Source: Aerococcus sp. 1KP-2016
GTDB taxonomy: Bacteria; Bacillota; Bacilli; Lactobacillales; Aerococcaceae
NCBI RefSeq assembly: GCF_002252085.1
Contig: NZ_NEEY01000003.1
Location: 1-64,000 of the forward strand
Direction of reading: 5' to 3'
DNA: 64,000 nucleotides
Part shown: piece by piece, positions 1-8,439 of the stretch
Position numbering within the stretch: position 1 is the stretch's first letter
How the letters are laid out: each line of letters begins with the position of its first letter
Notes under the pieces: generated by a model
What the model saw: only the letters and a program-made list of their open reading frames with translations
The model's database searches: none
What the model was told of the DNA's origin: nothing
Position numbers and translations under genes: made by a program

Positions 1-48
1 AAAGGCGTACACAATTCTTTAAAAGAGTTGTGTACGCCTTTTACTTTG
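1..48. terminator. Bidirectional terminator at window edge
   Basis: Near-perfect inverted repeat: arm 1-14 pairs with 28-41, and the inner bases 16-20 pair with 22-26. It is A-rich on one side and T-rich on the other, so it could end transcription from either direction. The gene it serves lies mostly outside the window. Confidence 0.7.
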
Positions 49-99
49 AAAAAATTCTTATAAATTTTGATTGAAATATATCATGGGAACAGGTTAAAG

Positions 100-220
100 G
101 ACTGAAAGTGTAGTTCCTTAGCCGTGAAAGAGGATGTAATCGAGACCTTGGTTCGATTCAAATTGAAAGACCTTGGCTTTCAATGGTCCCACGGCTCACA
201 AGGAACGTACACTGTAAGGA
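100..220. ncRNA. Structured intergenic RNA-like element, family unknown
   Basis: Nested inverted repeats span the stretch. AGTGTA (107-112) pairs with TACACT (208-213), GTTCCTT (113-119) with AAGGAAC (200-206), and AGCCGTG (120-126) with CACGGCT (190-196). Inside, GACC (144-147) can pair with GGTC (185-188), and ATTGAAAG (162-169) pairs perfectly with CTTTCAAT (177-184). The result is a long multi-part stem with an apical hairpin and no reading frame. The outer layout, an AGTGT/ACACT closing pair followed by further stems, loosely recalls the tandem elements after ftsH, but the unpaired motifs differ. The strand is not known. Confidence 0.5.
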
Positions 221-262
221 CGAAAAATTTTTGATTTTAATTTTTTGTCCCAGCCTTTTTTG
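216..262. terminator. Hairpin with T-run and GTCCCAGCC repeat end
   Basis: GGAC at 218-221 followed by an A-run pairs with a T-run followed by GTCC at 247-250. The sequence then continues with CAGCC and six T. TTGTCCCAGCC is the reverse complement of the GGCTGGGACAA motif found twice around 1705-1856, so this is both a terminator-like hairpin and a member of that repeat family. Confidence 0.5.
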
Positions 263-356
263 TCTAAATTGACAATGCTACCAAAGTATTAGACAATGAT
301 TGAAATAAGAGGGGAATGAATGTCTCCCACAGTTCTTGTTCAAACAGTACTTTGCT

Positions 357-399
357 GATGACTTCTACCACTATTTTTTGTGAGTAGAAGTCATTTTTC
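357..399 (+). terminator. Rho-independent terminator
   Basis: ATGACTTCTAC (358-368) pairs with GTAGAAGTCAT (384-394), followed by a T-run. It isolates the following chloride channel gene from the upstream region. Apart from the structured elements listed, I see no gene in 1-480. Confidence 0.75.
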
Positions 400-480
400 A
401 TCTAAAAATAGCTTCATATCAAATTTGTGTAATAATGAAGTGATGGGTTGAGAAAGTTTAGGAAGAAGGAGGAAACTAAT

Positions 481-1691
481 ATGCATATCAATATGAAACG
501 TATGGGAGGAATTGCCTATCTAACGGGGATGAGTGTTTTCATTGGGCTAGCGTGGGTGCCGCTGAAACGCTTTTTGGTAAAGTAATAGTGACGCTATCTG
601 CTTTTCGTTTAGCGTATTTCTATTATCTGGTGCCTTTCTTACCAATTGTGGGGATGTTATTTGTATACATCTTATATAAGTATGGTAAAACGAGTAATAA
701 AGGAATTGCACTACTTTTCTTAGTAGATCAGGGCAAAGAGGATAAAATCCCATTGCGTTTAGTACCATTCGCTTTAATTGGGACCTGGATAACCCATCTA
801 TTTGGGGGAAGTGCTGGACGTGAAGGTGTTGCTGTTCAATTAGGTGGGACGATTGCCAACTGGTTTGATCGTACATTTAAATTGGCTCAAAATGCGGGAG
901 ATATCATTGTGATTGGGGTAGCTGCAGGTTTTGCTGGTTTGTTTGGTACCCCTATAGCCGGCACCTTTTTCGCTATGGAAGTGCTTGAAAAGGGCAAATT
1001 GCGTTATGAAGTGATGATTCCTACTTTTATTGCCGCCTTTGTCTCGAGTAGCACGTCTAAATATTTAGGTTTAAAAACCTTCCAAATGCCGCTACATATT
1101 ACGTTAGAATTGGACTATTTGCTACTATTAAAATTATTTGTTGTTGGTATTATCTTTGGATTCGTGGGCGCTAGCTTTGCAAGAATCTTGGTGAAGAGCA
1201 AACACTTCTTAGCGGAGAAAATACCTAATCAAATGATTCGGATAGGTATAGGAGGCGTAGCGTTGGCCCTATTTATCATTTTTCTTCATGAAGGACGCTA
1301 TGCTGGTACGGGGAGTAATTTGATTTTAGCAAGTTTTGGTAGCGAAACAGTATATGTTTATGACTGGCTATTAAAATTGTTGCTAACGATTCTAACCGTC
1401 GGCATTGGCTTTTGGGGTGGCGAGGTCACACCACTATTCTCAATTGGGGCATCACTTGGTGCGGTTATCGGACATTTAGTGGGGTTGCCGATAAGTTTTG
1501 CTGCAGCACTTGGTTACACTAGTGTTTTTGGTAGTGCAACAAATACCTTGATCGCACCAATTTTTATTGGTGGCGAAATTTTTGGTTTTGAATACACACC
1601 ATATTTTGTCATTACGAGCGCTGTGGCTTATGTGTTTAGCCGCCACCACTCAATTTATCCGTTGCAATTAATCGATAATCAAAATTTATAA
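481..1691 (+). CDS. CLC-family chloride channel/antiporter, frame broken near N-terminus
   Basis: Integral membrane protein of the voltage-gated chloride channel family. ATG 481 is preceded by a strong AAGGAGG and reads about 23 sensible residues (M-H-I-N-M-K-R-M-G-G...), then runs into a stop at 584-586. The rest of the protein (379 residues from GTG 552, which has no ribosome binding site) lies in the next frame. Inserting one base near 549-552 joins the halves into a roughly 403-residue protein. Supporting features are GGSAGREGVAVQLGG, the CLC GREGP-type selectivity motif, and a series of hydrophobic helices. The C-terminal CBS domains of some relatives are absent. The gap may be a real mutation or a sequencing error, since similar single-base losses break essential genes elsewhere in the window. 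Confidence 0.8.
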
Positions 1692-1702
1692 GACAACATA
1701 AA

Positions 1703-1857
1703 GAGGCTGGGACAAAACTACTTTTGCGAAAAAAGTAGTTTTGTCCCACTTTCGTTTATTTTTATAAAGATATAGAAAAATACACGCCCACTACTGAACA
1801 AAAAAGTTCATAGTTTTGGGCGTGTATTTTTTTGAGAGACCTTTTGTCCCAGCCTCG
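1703..1857. repeat. Nested inverted repeat with GAGGCTGGGACAAAA ends; terminator
   Basis: GAGGCTGGGACAAAA (1703-1717) and its exact reverse complement (1842-1856) bracket two further hairpins. The first is GGGACAAAACTACTTTT (1709-1725) with 1731-1747. The second pairs AAATACACGCCCA near 1777-1789 with TGGGCGTGTATTT near 1817-1829. Both are followed by T-rich sequence. The block lies between the converging CLC and PPK2 genes and can end transcription both ways. Intergenic GAGGCTGGGACA repeats are common in Firmicutes. Confidence 0.7.
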
Positions 1858-1862
1858 TTTTT

Positions 1863-3335
1863 TTATTTTTTCTCTAAAAATGCTTCCATACGTTGAATGA
1901 AGTCTTTTAATACTGCAATACGAGCGTGACGTTTGTCTACACCGGAAATCAATTTCCATGGTGCTTCTGGGGTAGATGTTTTAAGGACCATATCGTTCAT
2001 GGCTTGAACATAGTCATCAAATTTGTCACGATTACGCCAATCTTCGTCGGTGATTTTATATTGTTTGTCAGGATCTTTTTCTCGACCCATAAAACGGTCA
2101 TATTGGGTGTCTTTATCAATAACAATCAAATATTTTAAAAGGAGGTAATTTTGATCAGTTAAGTTATGTTCCATTTGATTAATTTCATCGTAGGCTTCTT
2201 GCCAACGATAGGTTGGCGTAAAGTTTTCAATGCGTTCCACTAAGACACGGCCATACCAGGTTCGATCAAAAATGGTCATGCGTCCCAAACTAGGGAAGTC
2301 TCGATAGAAACGCCATAAATAATGATGGCTGGCTTCTTCAGCATTGGGTGCAGAAACGGTAGACACGTCGTAACCTCGTGGATCCATCAAACGTGTTAGG
2401 CGTTGATAGTTACCACCCTTACCAGCAGCATCGCTACCTTCATAGGCAACGATGACACCTTTATTCATTTTGTATGCTTTATATAGTAGGTCCGCTGCCC
2501 GTTGTTGGAGATTTTCTTTTTCCAATTCATAATCGGTCTCAGATATGCTTGCACTGTGGTCGATTTGACTCAAAGGCGCAACTGCCGTATCTAAACCGGC
2601 TAGGAAGTCCTCTTGCGCTGGACGGGTTAAATCCGCTTGTAACCATTTCTCAAGACTGTCGATAGAAATTTTTAAGGCTTCCCTAGATTGATCTTTTTGG
2701 CCATCCACATATAGGATATGCCATGGTAAATCGTCGGAATTGGTCTTTTCTAGAATAGTAGAAAAATGTTGATGGAAAGCTTTATAGTTTTCTAGTTGAT
2801 GTTCATCGTCTTTCGTAGATAGGGCATCATAGTCGGTTTTATCGTGGCTATCCTCGATACGTTTCGCCATCTCATCTTTTGTTTGGTGGATGAAGAATTT
2901 TACAACTAGGGTATCATCATCGTGGAGTGCTTTCTCTACAAAGGAAATGTCATTTAATAGATGATCTAAGCGTTTCTCTTTGATGTCTAAATTATGGAAA
3001 AGTTCATAGTAGAAAGAGCGGTCGAAGAAAACAATCTGACCGCGTTTTGGTGAGCGCATGAAGAAACGGTATAGATAAGGACGTTTCTCATCCTGTAGAA
3101 CCGCTTCGTTGAACACCGCTACTTCATAGTGTTTAGGATCGAGTTCGCGCGTTAGGTCTTTTAATAGGAAGCCTTTGCCGCTAGATTCCCAACCATCGAT
3201 AATGACGAGCATACTCTTATCGGTTTCTTGGAGTTGGCGGTGGAGTTCGGCAAATTTTTCGCCGAGCACCGTGCGACTGGTATTTTGTAATTCTGTTGGA
3301 ATACTTGTACGCTTGGCAGATTTTTTTGGTAACAT
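1863..3335 (-). CDS. Polyphosphate:AMP phosphotransferase (two-domain PPK2)
   Basis: Family 2 polyphosphate kinase, 490 residues, with two fused PPK2 domains. The N-terminal half carries a Walker A motif GWESSGKG and a Walker B-like FDRSFY. The C-terminal half carries GSDAAGKGG and FDRTWYGR. Two-domain PPK2 enzymes usually phosphorylate AMP to ADP with polyphosphate. The C-terminal domain keeps the more canonical motifs and is usually the active one. Start ATG 3335 has AAGGATGTG upstream on the minus strand. The gene converges with the CLC gene and diverges from the carbonic anhydrase. The family is clear; the exact nucleotide preference is inferred from domain layout. Confidence 0.88.
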   Translation of the reverse strand: MLPKKSAKRTSIPTELQNTSRTVLGEKFAELHRQLQETDKSMLVIIDGWESSGKGFLLKDLTRELDPKHYEVAVFNEAVLQDEKRPYLYRFFMRSPKRGQIVFFDRSFYYELFHNLDIKEKRLDHLLNDISFVEKALHDDDTLVVKFFIHQTKDEMAKRIEDSHDKTDYDALSTKDDEHQLENYKAFHQHFSTILEKTNSDDLPWHILYVDGQKDQSREALKISIDSLEKWLQADLTRPAQEDFLAGLDTAVAPLSQIDHSASISETDYELEKENLQQRAADLLYKAYKMNKGVIVAYEGSDAAGKGGNYQRLTRLMDPRGYDVSTVSAPNAEEASHHYLWRFYRDFPSLGRMTIFDRTWYGRVLVERIENFTPTYRWQEAYDEINQMEHNLTDQNYLLLKYLIVIDKDTQYDRFMGREKDPDKQYKITDEDWRNRDKFDDYVQAMNDMVLKTSTPEAPWKLISGVDKRHARIAVLKDFIQRMEAFLEKK

Positions 3336-3384
3336 GTGTCCACATCCTTTTTATGATAAAAATACCTGCAATTGATTAACATAC

Positions 3385-3390
3385 ATTATA
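3385..3390 (-). promoter_or_regulatory. Candidate -10 of the PPK2 gene
   Basis: On the minus strand this reads TATAAT, about 50 bases before the PPK2 start codon. No good -35 was found. Confidence 0.35.
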
Positions 3391-3513
3391 AATCATAAAT
3401 ACAAATTTACATAATGATTGTGCTATTTTCGCATGAATAGACTAAAATTTAAAAAAGTACTAGAGTTTTATGATAAAATAATTAGGACGTCAAATGAGGA
3501 AAGGAATCGTTTA

Positions 3514-4137
3514 ATGAAAGACTTTAAAAAAGCAATCCAACAATTTCATGATACTGATTTTCATACGCACCAAGAGACTTATGAAGCCTTAGCAAGAACA
3601 CATTCACCACATACTTTGGTAATAACCTGTGGTGATTCACGCATCAATGTAGAGAGTTTGCTACAAGCGGGGCCAGGTGAGGTATTCCAAATCAGAAACA
3701 TTGCCAATATTGTCCCTGCCTACGATGATCCAGATCCACTGCCATCGATTCAAGCTGGGTTAGATTTTACGGTAACCTCTCTACAAGTTGAAGATATTAT
3801 TTTATTAGGCCATATTAACTGTGGTGGGTGTAATACCTGCTTAAATCCGCCAGCAAATATTGACGATATGCCACATTTAAAGCATTGGGTAGCACGTTTG
3901 AATCCAGTTAAAGAATCAATCGCATATCAATTAGCTGAAATTGATGATCCAGTGGCACAAAGCGACTTAATGGAGAAAACAAATATCATTGCTCAATATG
4001 AACATTTATTGACGCATCCAGTTGTGGCTAATCGCGTAGCTGAAGGAAAATTACGTGTACACGGCTGGCATTTCCACACTGATGAAGGCTTTGTTGAAGC
4101 CTATGACCCTGAGACAGAGACATTTGTCAGAATTTAA
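3514..4137 (+). CDS. Beta-class carbonic anhydrase
   Basis: Interconverts CO2 and bicarbonate in the cytoplasm and feeds bicarbonate to carboxylations, including carbamoyl phosphate synthesis by CarAB encoded later in this window. From ATG 3514 the protein has 207 residues. Zinc ligands are visible as C39 and D41 with R43 (CGDSR) and H100 and C103 (HINCGGC). The open frame extends upstream to 3418, but ATG 3514 is preferred because AGGAAAGGA lies before it and beta enzymes normally begin near here. A terminator follows directly. Confidence 0.9.
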   Translation: MKDFKKAIQQFHDTDFHTHQETYEALARTHSPHTLVITCGDSRINVESLLQAGPGEVFQIRNIANIVPAYDDPDPLPSIQAGLDFTVTSLQVEDIILLGHINCGGCNTCLNPPANIDDMPHLKHWVARLNPVKESIAYQLAEIDDPVAQSDLMEKTNIIAQYEHLLTHPVVANRVAEGKLRVHGWHFHTDEGFVEAYDPETETFVRI

Positions 4138-4156
4138 TGTAAAATAGCATTACCGG

Positions 4157-4186
4157 AACGTCCTTTTGACTAAAAGGGCGTTTTAT
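4157..4186 (+). terminator. Terminator after carbonic anhydrase
   Basis: AACGTCCTTTT (4157-4167) pairs with AAAAGGGCGTT (4172-4182) around a 4-base loop, with T-rich sequence after it. Only about 30 bases separate it from the next start codon, so the RNase gene may rely on readthrough. Confidence 0.65.
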
Positions 4187-4212
4187 GTTGAGTAGGAAAT
4201 GAGGAAGATGTC

Positions 4213-4803
4213 ATGAGCAATCAAAAGACGCCCCAACAAATACTAGAATTATTAAAAAAGCCTAAGAGTCTCGCAGGTTTAGTGATTGTGGTGCTAGGTT
4301 TGGTCGCAACACAAGATCCCATGCAATTGTTTGAAAGTTTCACCGACCAAGGTCAAACGACAAGTGAAAGTAGTCAACAAGTCGCAAGTAACCAATCAAA
4401 CGAAGCAAGCACGAGTGGTCAAAGTGTAACCAGTCAGTCAGTTAGTACAGATACGAGTGGTGTGGTCGTTGAAGAGGGGCAAGCCTATACTAGTCCAGAA
4501 GAAGTTGCCGCCTATATTGATCAGTATGATAAATTACCTGTTAATTACATTACAAAAGATGAGGCTGAGGAACTGGGATGGGTCTCAAACCAAGGGAATC
4601 TTTGGGAAGTAACCGATCAAATGTCTATCGGTGGTGATCATTTTGGCAACTATGAAGAAGTTTTGCCAACAGATGATGAATACCGAGAAGCGGATGTCAA
4701 TTATGAGGGAGGTTTTCGTGGATCAGAACGCCTGATTTATTCTGATGATGGGGATATATATTATACAGATGATCACTATGAAACCTTTGAACAGTTGTAT
4801 TAG
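4213..4803 (+). CDS. Barnase-family ribonuclease, membrane-anchored or secreted
   Basis: Guanyl-preferring RNase of the barnase/T1 superfamily, 196 residues. A hydrophobic segment at about 19-32 could act as signal or anchor. It is followed by a Ser/Thr/Gln-rich linker (about 43-85) and the catalytic domain (about 90-196). The catalytic residues of barnase are all recognisable: K115 (ITKDEA), E159 (READVNY), R173 (SERLIYS) and H188 (DDHYETF), with the same spacing as barnase E73, R87 and H102. The start ATG 4213 follows GAGGAAG. A barstar-type inhibitor gene lies 31 bases downstream, as expected for self-protection. Whether it serves nutrition or competition between cells is not shown by sequence. 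Confidence 0.9.
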   Translation: MSNQKTPQQILELLKKPKSLAGLVIVVLGLVATQDPMQLFESFTDQGQTTSESSQQVASNQSNEASTSGQSVTSQSVSTDTSGVVVEEGQAYTSPEEVAAYIDQYDKLPVNYITKDEAEELGWVSNQGNLWEVTDQMSIGGDHFGNYEEVLPTDDEYREADVNYEGGFRGSERLIYSDDGDIYYTDDHYETFEQLY

Positions 4804-4834
4804 CAATTTGGGAAAATATGAAAGGAGCTAGCCA

Positions 4835-5101
4835 ATGTATAGGATTACTATTGATGGACAAGATATTTTTGACCGAACAGATCTACATGATTACCTGGCC
4901 TATGCCTTGGACTTTCCAGAATATTATGGGCGAAATCTAGACGCGCTACATGATTTATTGATGAGTCACCAAGAAAAGCTTGAAATTCAAATAATTCACT
5001 TTGATGAATTGCATGATCATTTGGGCCATTATGCTGACCGCTTTCTAAAATTATTGTTAGACATTGCAGAAAAGAATGCATTTATCACTGTTCTTCGGTA
5101 A
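4835..5101 (+). CDS. Barstar-family ribonuclease inhibitor
   Basis: Small cytoplasmic inhibitor, 88 residues, that should bind and neutralise the RNase encoded just upstream. The barstar signature PEYYGRNLDALHD is present (Y30, Y31, N34, D36, D40). D36 and D40 match barstar D35 and D39, which plug the RNase active site. The tryptophan usual in this helix is a histidine (H39). Length matches barstar (about 90). A clear AAGGAG precedes ATG 4835. Tight linkage to the RNase makes an immunity role very likely. Confidence 0.9.
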   Translation: MYRITIDGQDIFDRTDLHDYLAYALDFPEYYGRNLDALHDLLMSHQEKLEIQIIHFDELHDHLGHYADRFLKLLLDIAEKNAFITVLR

Positions 5102-5160
5102 GATGAAAATATGATTTACAAAACGTTAAGATATCAAAATATGGAATAAGGAGGGAAGAT

Positions 5161-5976
5161 ATGGGCGTAATGCTAACAACAGCTTATCAAGTAGATAGTA
5201 CTAACCAAGAATTAGCTGTTGAGATTATTAATCAGGCACATAGCATGATACAAGGAAAATTTGAACCATCTTTGTTATCAGATTATCAAGCCCTTGATCA
5301 ACTAGTACATAAACAATCTATGTTATTTCGTGATGCTATGACGGCTGTCCTGTATTATCGGGTATTACAAGAGGCTATTTACCCCATTCAAGTCAACGGA
5401 GGATTGGGACTTTCTGAGGATATTGCACAATCATTAACTTTTTCCGATGCAGCTTTAAAACAAGCAAGAGATTTAGGTAAAGGTTACATCCTGTATAATG
5501 CCAACTTTATGGAGGATAACCTTTTGAATATGCACCTCATCAACTGGCAGCGAACAGTTCAAGATCAAAATCCTGTGGCACGTGTCGTGGCCTTCTTGTA
5601 TGAAATCCAAGCGCCGCTATGGATTAAGGGTGCGATGGTGGCGGAAGATTTTCTTGGTGAAGAGTTAATAAGCTTAAATGCATATAAACAAGTCTTATAT
5701 GCCAAGGAAGAGAAATTGTTATCCATGACGGATATTACTTTTTCAGCGCGCAAACCTACCAAGTGGGTGGATATTTTCCAAGAATTGGACGCCAAAAAAT
5801 TCTACGTGACAGGCCTATTCAAACGAGGTTACGCGACAGCAATCGCCGATATGACCTACATGACCCGTCAGAATATCGACTATCACTTTAAGTCAGGTCG
5901 TTTTGCTTTTGAACGGGATATGATTGCAACTATTGTCTTGCAAATGGATCGTGAGCAGGCGGCACTTAGTGGGTAA
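5161..5976 (+). CDS. Unrecognised 271-residue protein
   Basis: A well-formed gene with AAGGAGGG before ATG 5161 and a terminator after the stop. I do not recognise the family. The protein is soluble-looking, has no signal peptide, no clear transmembrane helix and no cysteines, and is rich in helix-forming residues. Aromatic and hydrophobic clusters occur throughout, for example LLNMHLINWQRT and AFLYEIQAPLWIKGAM. It follows the RNase/barstar pair by 59 bases on the same strand and may share their transcript, but a role in that system is speculation. Confidence 0.75.
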   Translation: MGVMLTTAYQVDSTNQELAVEIINQAHSMIQGKFEPSLLSDYQALDQLVHKQSMLFRDAMTAVLYYRVLQEAIYPIQVNGGLGLSEDIAQSLTFSDAALKQARDLGKGYILYNANFMEDNLLNMHLINWQRTVQDQNPVARVVAFLYEIQAPLWIKGAMVAEDFLGEELISLNAYKQVLYAKEEKLLSMTDITFSARKPTKWVDIFQELDAKKFYVTGLFKRGYATAIADMTYMTRQNIDYHFKSGRFAFERDMIATIVLQMDREQAALSG

Positions 5977-6003
5977 ATGCTGCTTATTTATTACAAAATA
6001 TAC

Positions 6004-6042
6004 AAGGCTTAGAACGGGAAATACCGGTTTTAAGCCTTTTTT
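6004..6042 (+). terminator. Rho-independent terminator
   Basis: AAGGCTTA (6004-6011) pairs with TAAGCCTT (6030-6037), with an imperfect inner stem and six T at the end. It ends the RNase, barstar and unknown-protein group. Confidence 0.7.
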
Positions 6043-6105
6043 GATTGTTAATTTCCTGTAAAGGTGAATTTTACGAATACGACACGTTTCTAAGGTGCTT
6101 CTTAC

Positions 6106-6134
6106 TTGTGAAGCATGGAAAAATTTCGTAAGAT
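6106..6134 (+). promoter_or_regulatory. Promoter of the YwaF-like gene
   Basis: TTGTGA (6106-6111), 17 bases, TAAGAT (6129-6134), placed about 40 bases before the start codon. Confidence 0.5.
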
Positions 6135-6173
6135 TAGGAAGGAAAAGACGCACAAAATGGAATTGAAAGGATT

Positions 6174-6935
6174 ATGGTGGAAGTATTCATGGAATCAATG
6201 GACAAAAATGCCAGTCGCAAGGCAAAATGGCAGGCTTTGAAAGAAAAATTGTATGTAAACTGTGTAAGTATTGATGCACCCTTTATTAATGCCTTTTCAA
6301 CAGCCCATATTTTATACTTGGCAGCATTCTTTGCCATCCTGATTGCAATGTTTGTCTTTAGTGATTTCATTGAAACCAATCAAGTAGTGATTGGGCGCGT
6401 ATTATTTGTCATTAGTATTTTACAACAAATGCTTTTATATTCTTGGTATTACTTTGAAACTAAGTTTGATTTGAAACAGGCTTTGCCATTACATATTTGT
6501 CGATTATCTACCATTATGGGGCTAATCTATTTAGTAACAGGTGATCAAATGATTATGCAAGTTCTGTTCTACTTTGGATTATATGCATACTTCTCTTTCT
6601 TTATGCCAAGTCGTATTAATAAAATTTACCACGTATCTGGTTTGAGCTACTTCTTAAATCATGTGATTACTATTCTAATTCCTTTCTTTGCTTATTTTAT
6701 GACGGGCGGGACACCAAGTCTTGAAGGGTTAGCTATTTCATTTGTAGCCTTTATCGTGTATTGGTTTGTGGCTTTATATGTAAATCGAGCTACTGGTGGT
6801 AATTACTTCTATATGAAACATCGCCCACTAGCTATTTTAGAAAAAGTACCGGCCTTAACCTATGCGATTGGAAACTTTGTTTTTACTTTAATCCTTTTCT
6901 TTCTGGGCTATGGCTTGTTTAACTTACTTGCATAG
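6174..6935 (+). CDS. YwaF/TIGR02206-type integral membrane protein
   Basis: About 250 residues with roughly six to seven hydrophobic helices. The segment LPLHICRLSTIMGLIYLVTG and the later NYFYMKHRP motif match the TIGR02206/YwaF group of membrane proteins, whose function is not established. The start is uncertain. ATG 6174 has AAAGGA only two bases away; ATG 6189, preceded by GTGGAAG at a better spacing, is an equal candidate and would shorten the protein by five residues. The gene is flanked by its own promoter and terminator and appears monocistronic. Confidence 0.75.
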   Translation: MVEVFMESMDKNASRKAKWQALKEKLYVNCVSIDAPFINAFSTAHILYLAAFFAILIAMFVFSDFIETNQVVIGRVLFVISILQQMLLYSWYYFETKFDLKQALPLHICRLSTIMGLIYLVTGDQMIMQVLFYFGLYAYFSFFMPSRINKIYHVSGLSYFLNHVITILIPFFAYFMTGGTPSLEGLAISFVAFIVYWFVALYVNRATGGNYFYMKHRPLAILEKVPALTYAIGNFVFTLILFFLGYGLFNLLA

Positions 6936-6957
6936 GTAACCTTATATAATGAAAATC

Positions 6958-6999
6958 ACCTGGAACAGGGCTGTATGCTTGGTTCTGGGTATTTTTTTG
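6958..6999 (+). terminator. Terminator after YwaF-like gene
   Basis: ACCTGGAAC (6958-6966) pairs with GTTCTGGGT (6982-6990), including two G-T pairs, followed by TATTTTTTT. Confidence 0.6.
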
Positions 7000-7049
7000 C
7001 CTGTACGGCAAGTATCACGTGACAATGACGGCAACAAACCGCGAATTTC

Positions 7050-7078
7050 TTGAATACAAATTTTATATCCAATAGAAT
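7050..7078 (+). promoter_or_regulatory. Promoter of the esterase gene
   Basis: TTGAAT (7050-7055), exactly 17 bases, TAGAAT (7073-7078), 28 bases before the start codon. A TCACGTGA palindrome lies just upstream at about 7016-7023. Confidence 0.6.
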
Positions 7079-7106
7079 ATAGAGAGACATAAGAAAGGAA
7101 TGAATA

Positions 7107-8288
7107 ATGGGCATATTAACAACAGTGGGTCGACAGAGACGGCCAAAAATCCAACCAGATATTCGCTACTGGGAACAAGTGGAAGCCATGAAGCACCGTT
7201 ACACAAAGAAGGAATTTCCAAATGGTGAGTTCATCATTAAGAAATTGCCTAATTCTGATATCGGGGGGCAATTAGATGAACGTCTGCTAGGATCGATTAA
7301 AATTCATCGCGACCCAACACCCTTGATTCAATATTTAAACGATATTATCGAGAAACAATATAACCCCTTTCTCTTCCTATACCGTCGGGTAGTAGGAACG
7401 GCCTTAAATCGTGATATTTCAAATGGACGGATTACCATTCGTGAATTTGATTTTCCGATTGAAGAAAGAATGATGCATGCACGTGTCTTTTACCCGGATG
7501 AAGTATTACGTGCAGGAAAGCCCGCACCTGTCATTGTGTATTTGCATGGTGGCGGTTTTATTGGTACAACTTTTGATACTATCACCAATACTTGTCGGGG
7601 GATTGCCTTTAAAACGGGCGCAATAGTGGTTGCTTTTCCATATAGCTTAGCACCAGAGCACCCTTTTCCATATGCCCTTATCGATGGTCTAGCGATGCTA
7701 GGTTGGGTTAAAGATAATGCGGATTTACTGGGTGTAGATCCTGAAAAAATGGCGATTATGGGTGATTCATCTGGCGCCAATATTGCGGCAGCCTTAACGA
7801 TTTATGATATTCAAGTAGGAAACTACTGGATAAAGGAACAGATATTGTTATATCCAATTGTCAATATGGCGATGAAGGAAACTAGGGACTATAAATGGTC
7901 CATTGATGAATATGATATTAAAGACCATGATGAATTGATTACCTTTATCGTGAAATCACTTGGTATAGGGGTCCACTACATTAACAAATTGTATGCTCAA
8001 AATGTGGACCTTAAAGATCCCTTGGTATCTCCGCTGTTTGCGCCGGATGCTATTATTAAACAGATGCCCCCAACAATTATTGTGACGGCAGAATATGATT
8101 TTCTGCGTTTGGAGTCTGAAGCTTACGCGAAACGTTTGATGACCAATGGCGTGCAGACATCATTTTTCCGCTATCGAGGTTTGGACCATGGTTTTGTTGA
8201 TAAGATAGGTATCTTTCCGCAATCTGAAGACGCATTAAATGAAATAGGGATGCGTGTGAGAAAAAGATTTGATCTACCTAAAATGTAA
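7107..8288 (+). CDS. Alpha/beta hydrolase, hormone-sensitive-lipase type esterase
   Basis: 393-residue serine esterase of the HSL-like group. The oxyanion-hole motif HGGGF starts at H147. The nucleophile lies in GDSSG (S221). The likely acid is D331 (AEYDF) and the histidine is H361 (GLDHGF). An N-terminal extension of about 130 residues before the hydrolase core is longer than in minimal family members. No signal peptide is seen, so it is probably cytoplasmic. Start ATG 7107 has AAGAAAGGAATG upstream. The natural substrate, a short-chain ester or drug-like ester, cannot be told from sequence. Confidence 0.85.
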   Translation: MGILTTVGRQRRPKIQPDIRYWEQVEAMKHRYTKKEFPNGEFIIKKLPNSDIGGQLDERLLGSIKIHRDPTPLIQYLNDIIEKQYNPFLFLYRRVVGTALNRDISNGRITIREFDFPIEERMMHARVFYPDEVLRAGKPAPVIVYLHGGGFIGTTFDTITNTCRGIAFKTGAIVVAFPYSLAPEHPFPYALIDGLAMLGWVKDNADLLGVDPEKMAIMGDSSGANIAAALTIYDIQVGNYWIKEQILLYPIVNMAMKETRDYKWSIDEYDIKDHDELITFIVKSLGIGVHYINKLYAQNVDLKDPLVSPLFAPDAIIKQMPPTIIVTAEYDFLRLESEAYAKRLMTNGVQTSFFRYRGLDHGFVDKIGIFPQSEDALNEIGMRVRKRFDLPKM

Positions 8289-8341
8289 AATTAATCCCAA
8301 TTCGCAAGACTTATGATTTAAGGATGACTGTGCCTTTCATA

Positions 8342-8347
8342 TATAAT
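8342..8347 (+). promoter_or_regulatory. Candidate -10 (TATAAT)
   Basis: A perfect TATAAT about 90 bases before the next start codon; the -35 position is poor. Confidence 0.35.
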
Positions 8348-8439
8348 GTAGACATATGATTGAATGAAGGCATGTGTAGAGGAAAGTTTCCTAGAACTTG
8401 GGTACATGTTTATCAATTTATAAAAAAGGGAGTGTAGTT

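Noticed and set aside
552-600. GTG 552 as the true start of the CLC gene
   Set aside because: No ribosome binding site there, whereas ATG 481 has a perfect one and encodes the missing first helix in a neighbouring frame.
6157-6240. 27-codon frame starting at ATG 6157
   Set aside because: Overlaps the start of the YwaF-like gene, poor ribosome binding site, no recognisable product.
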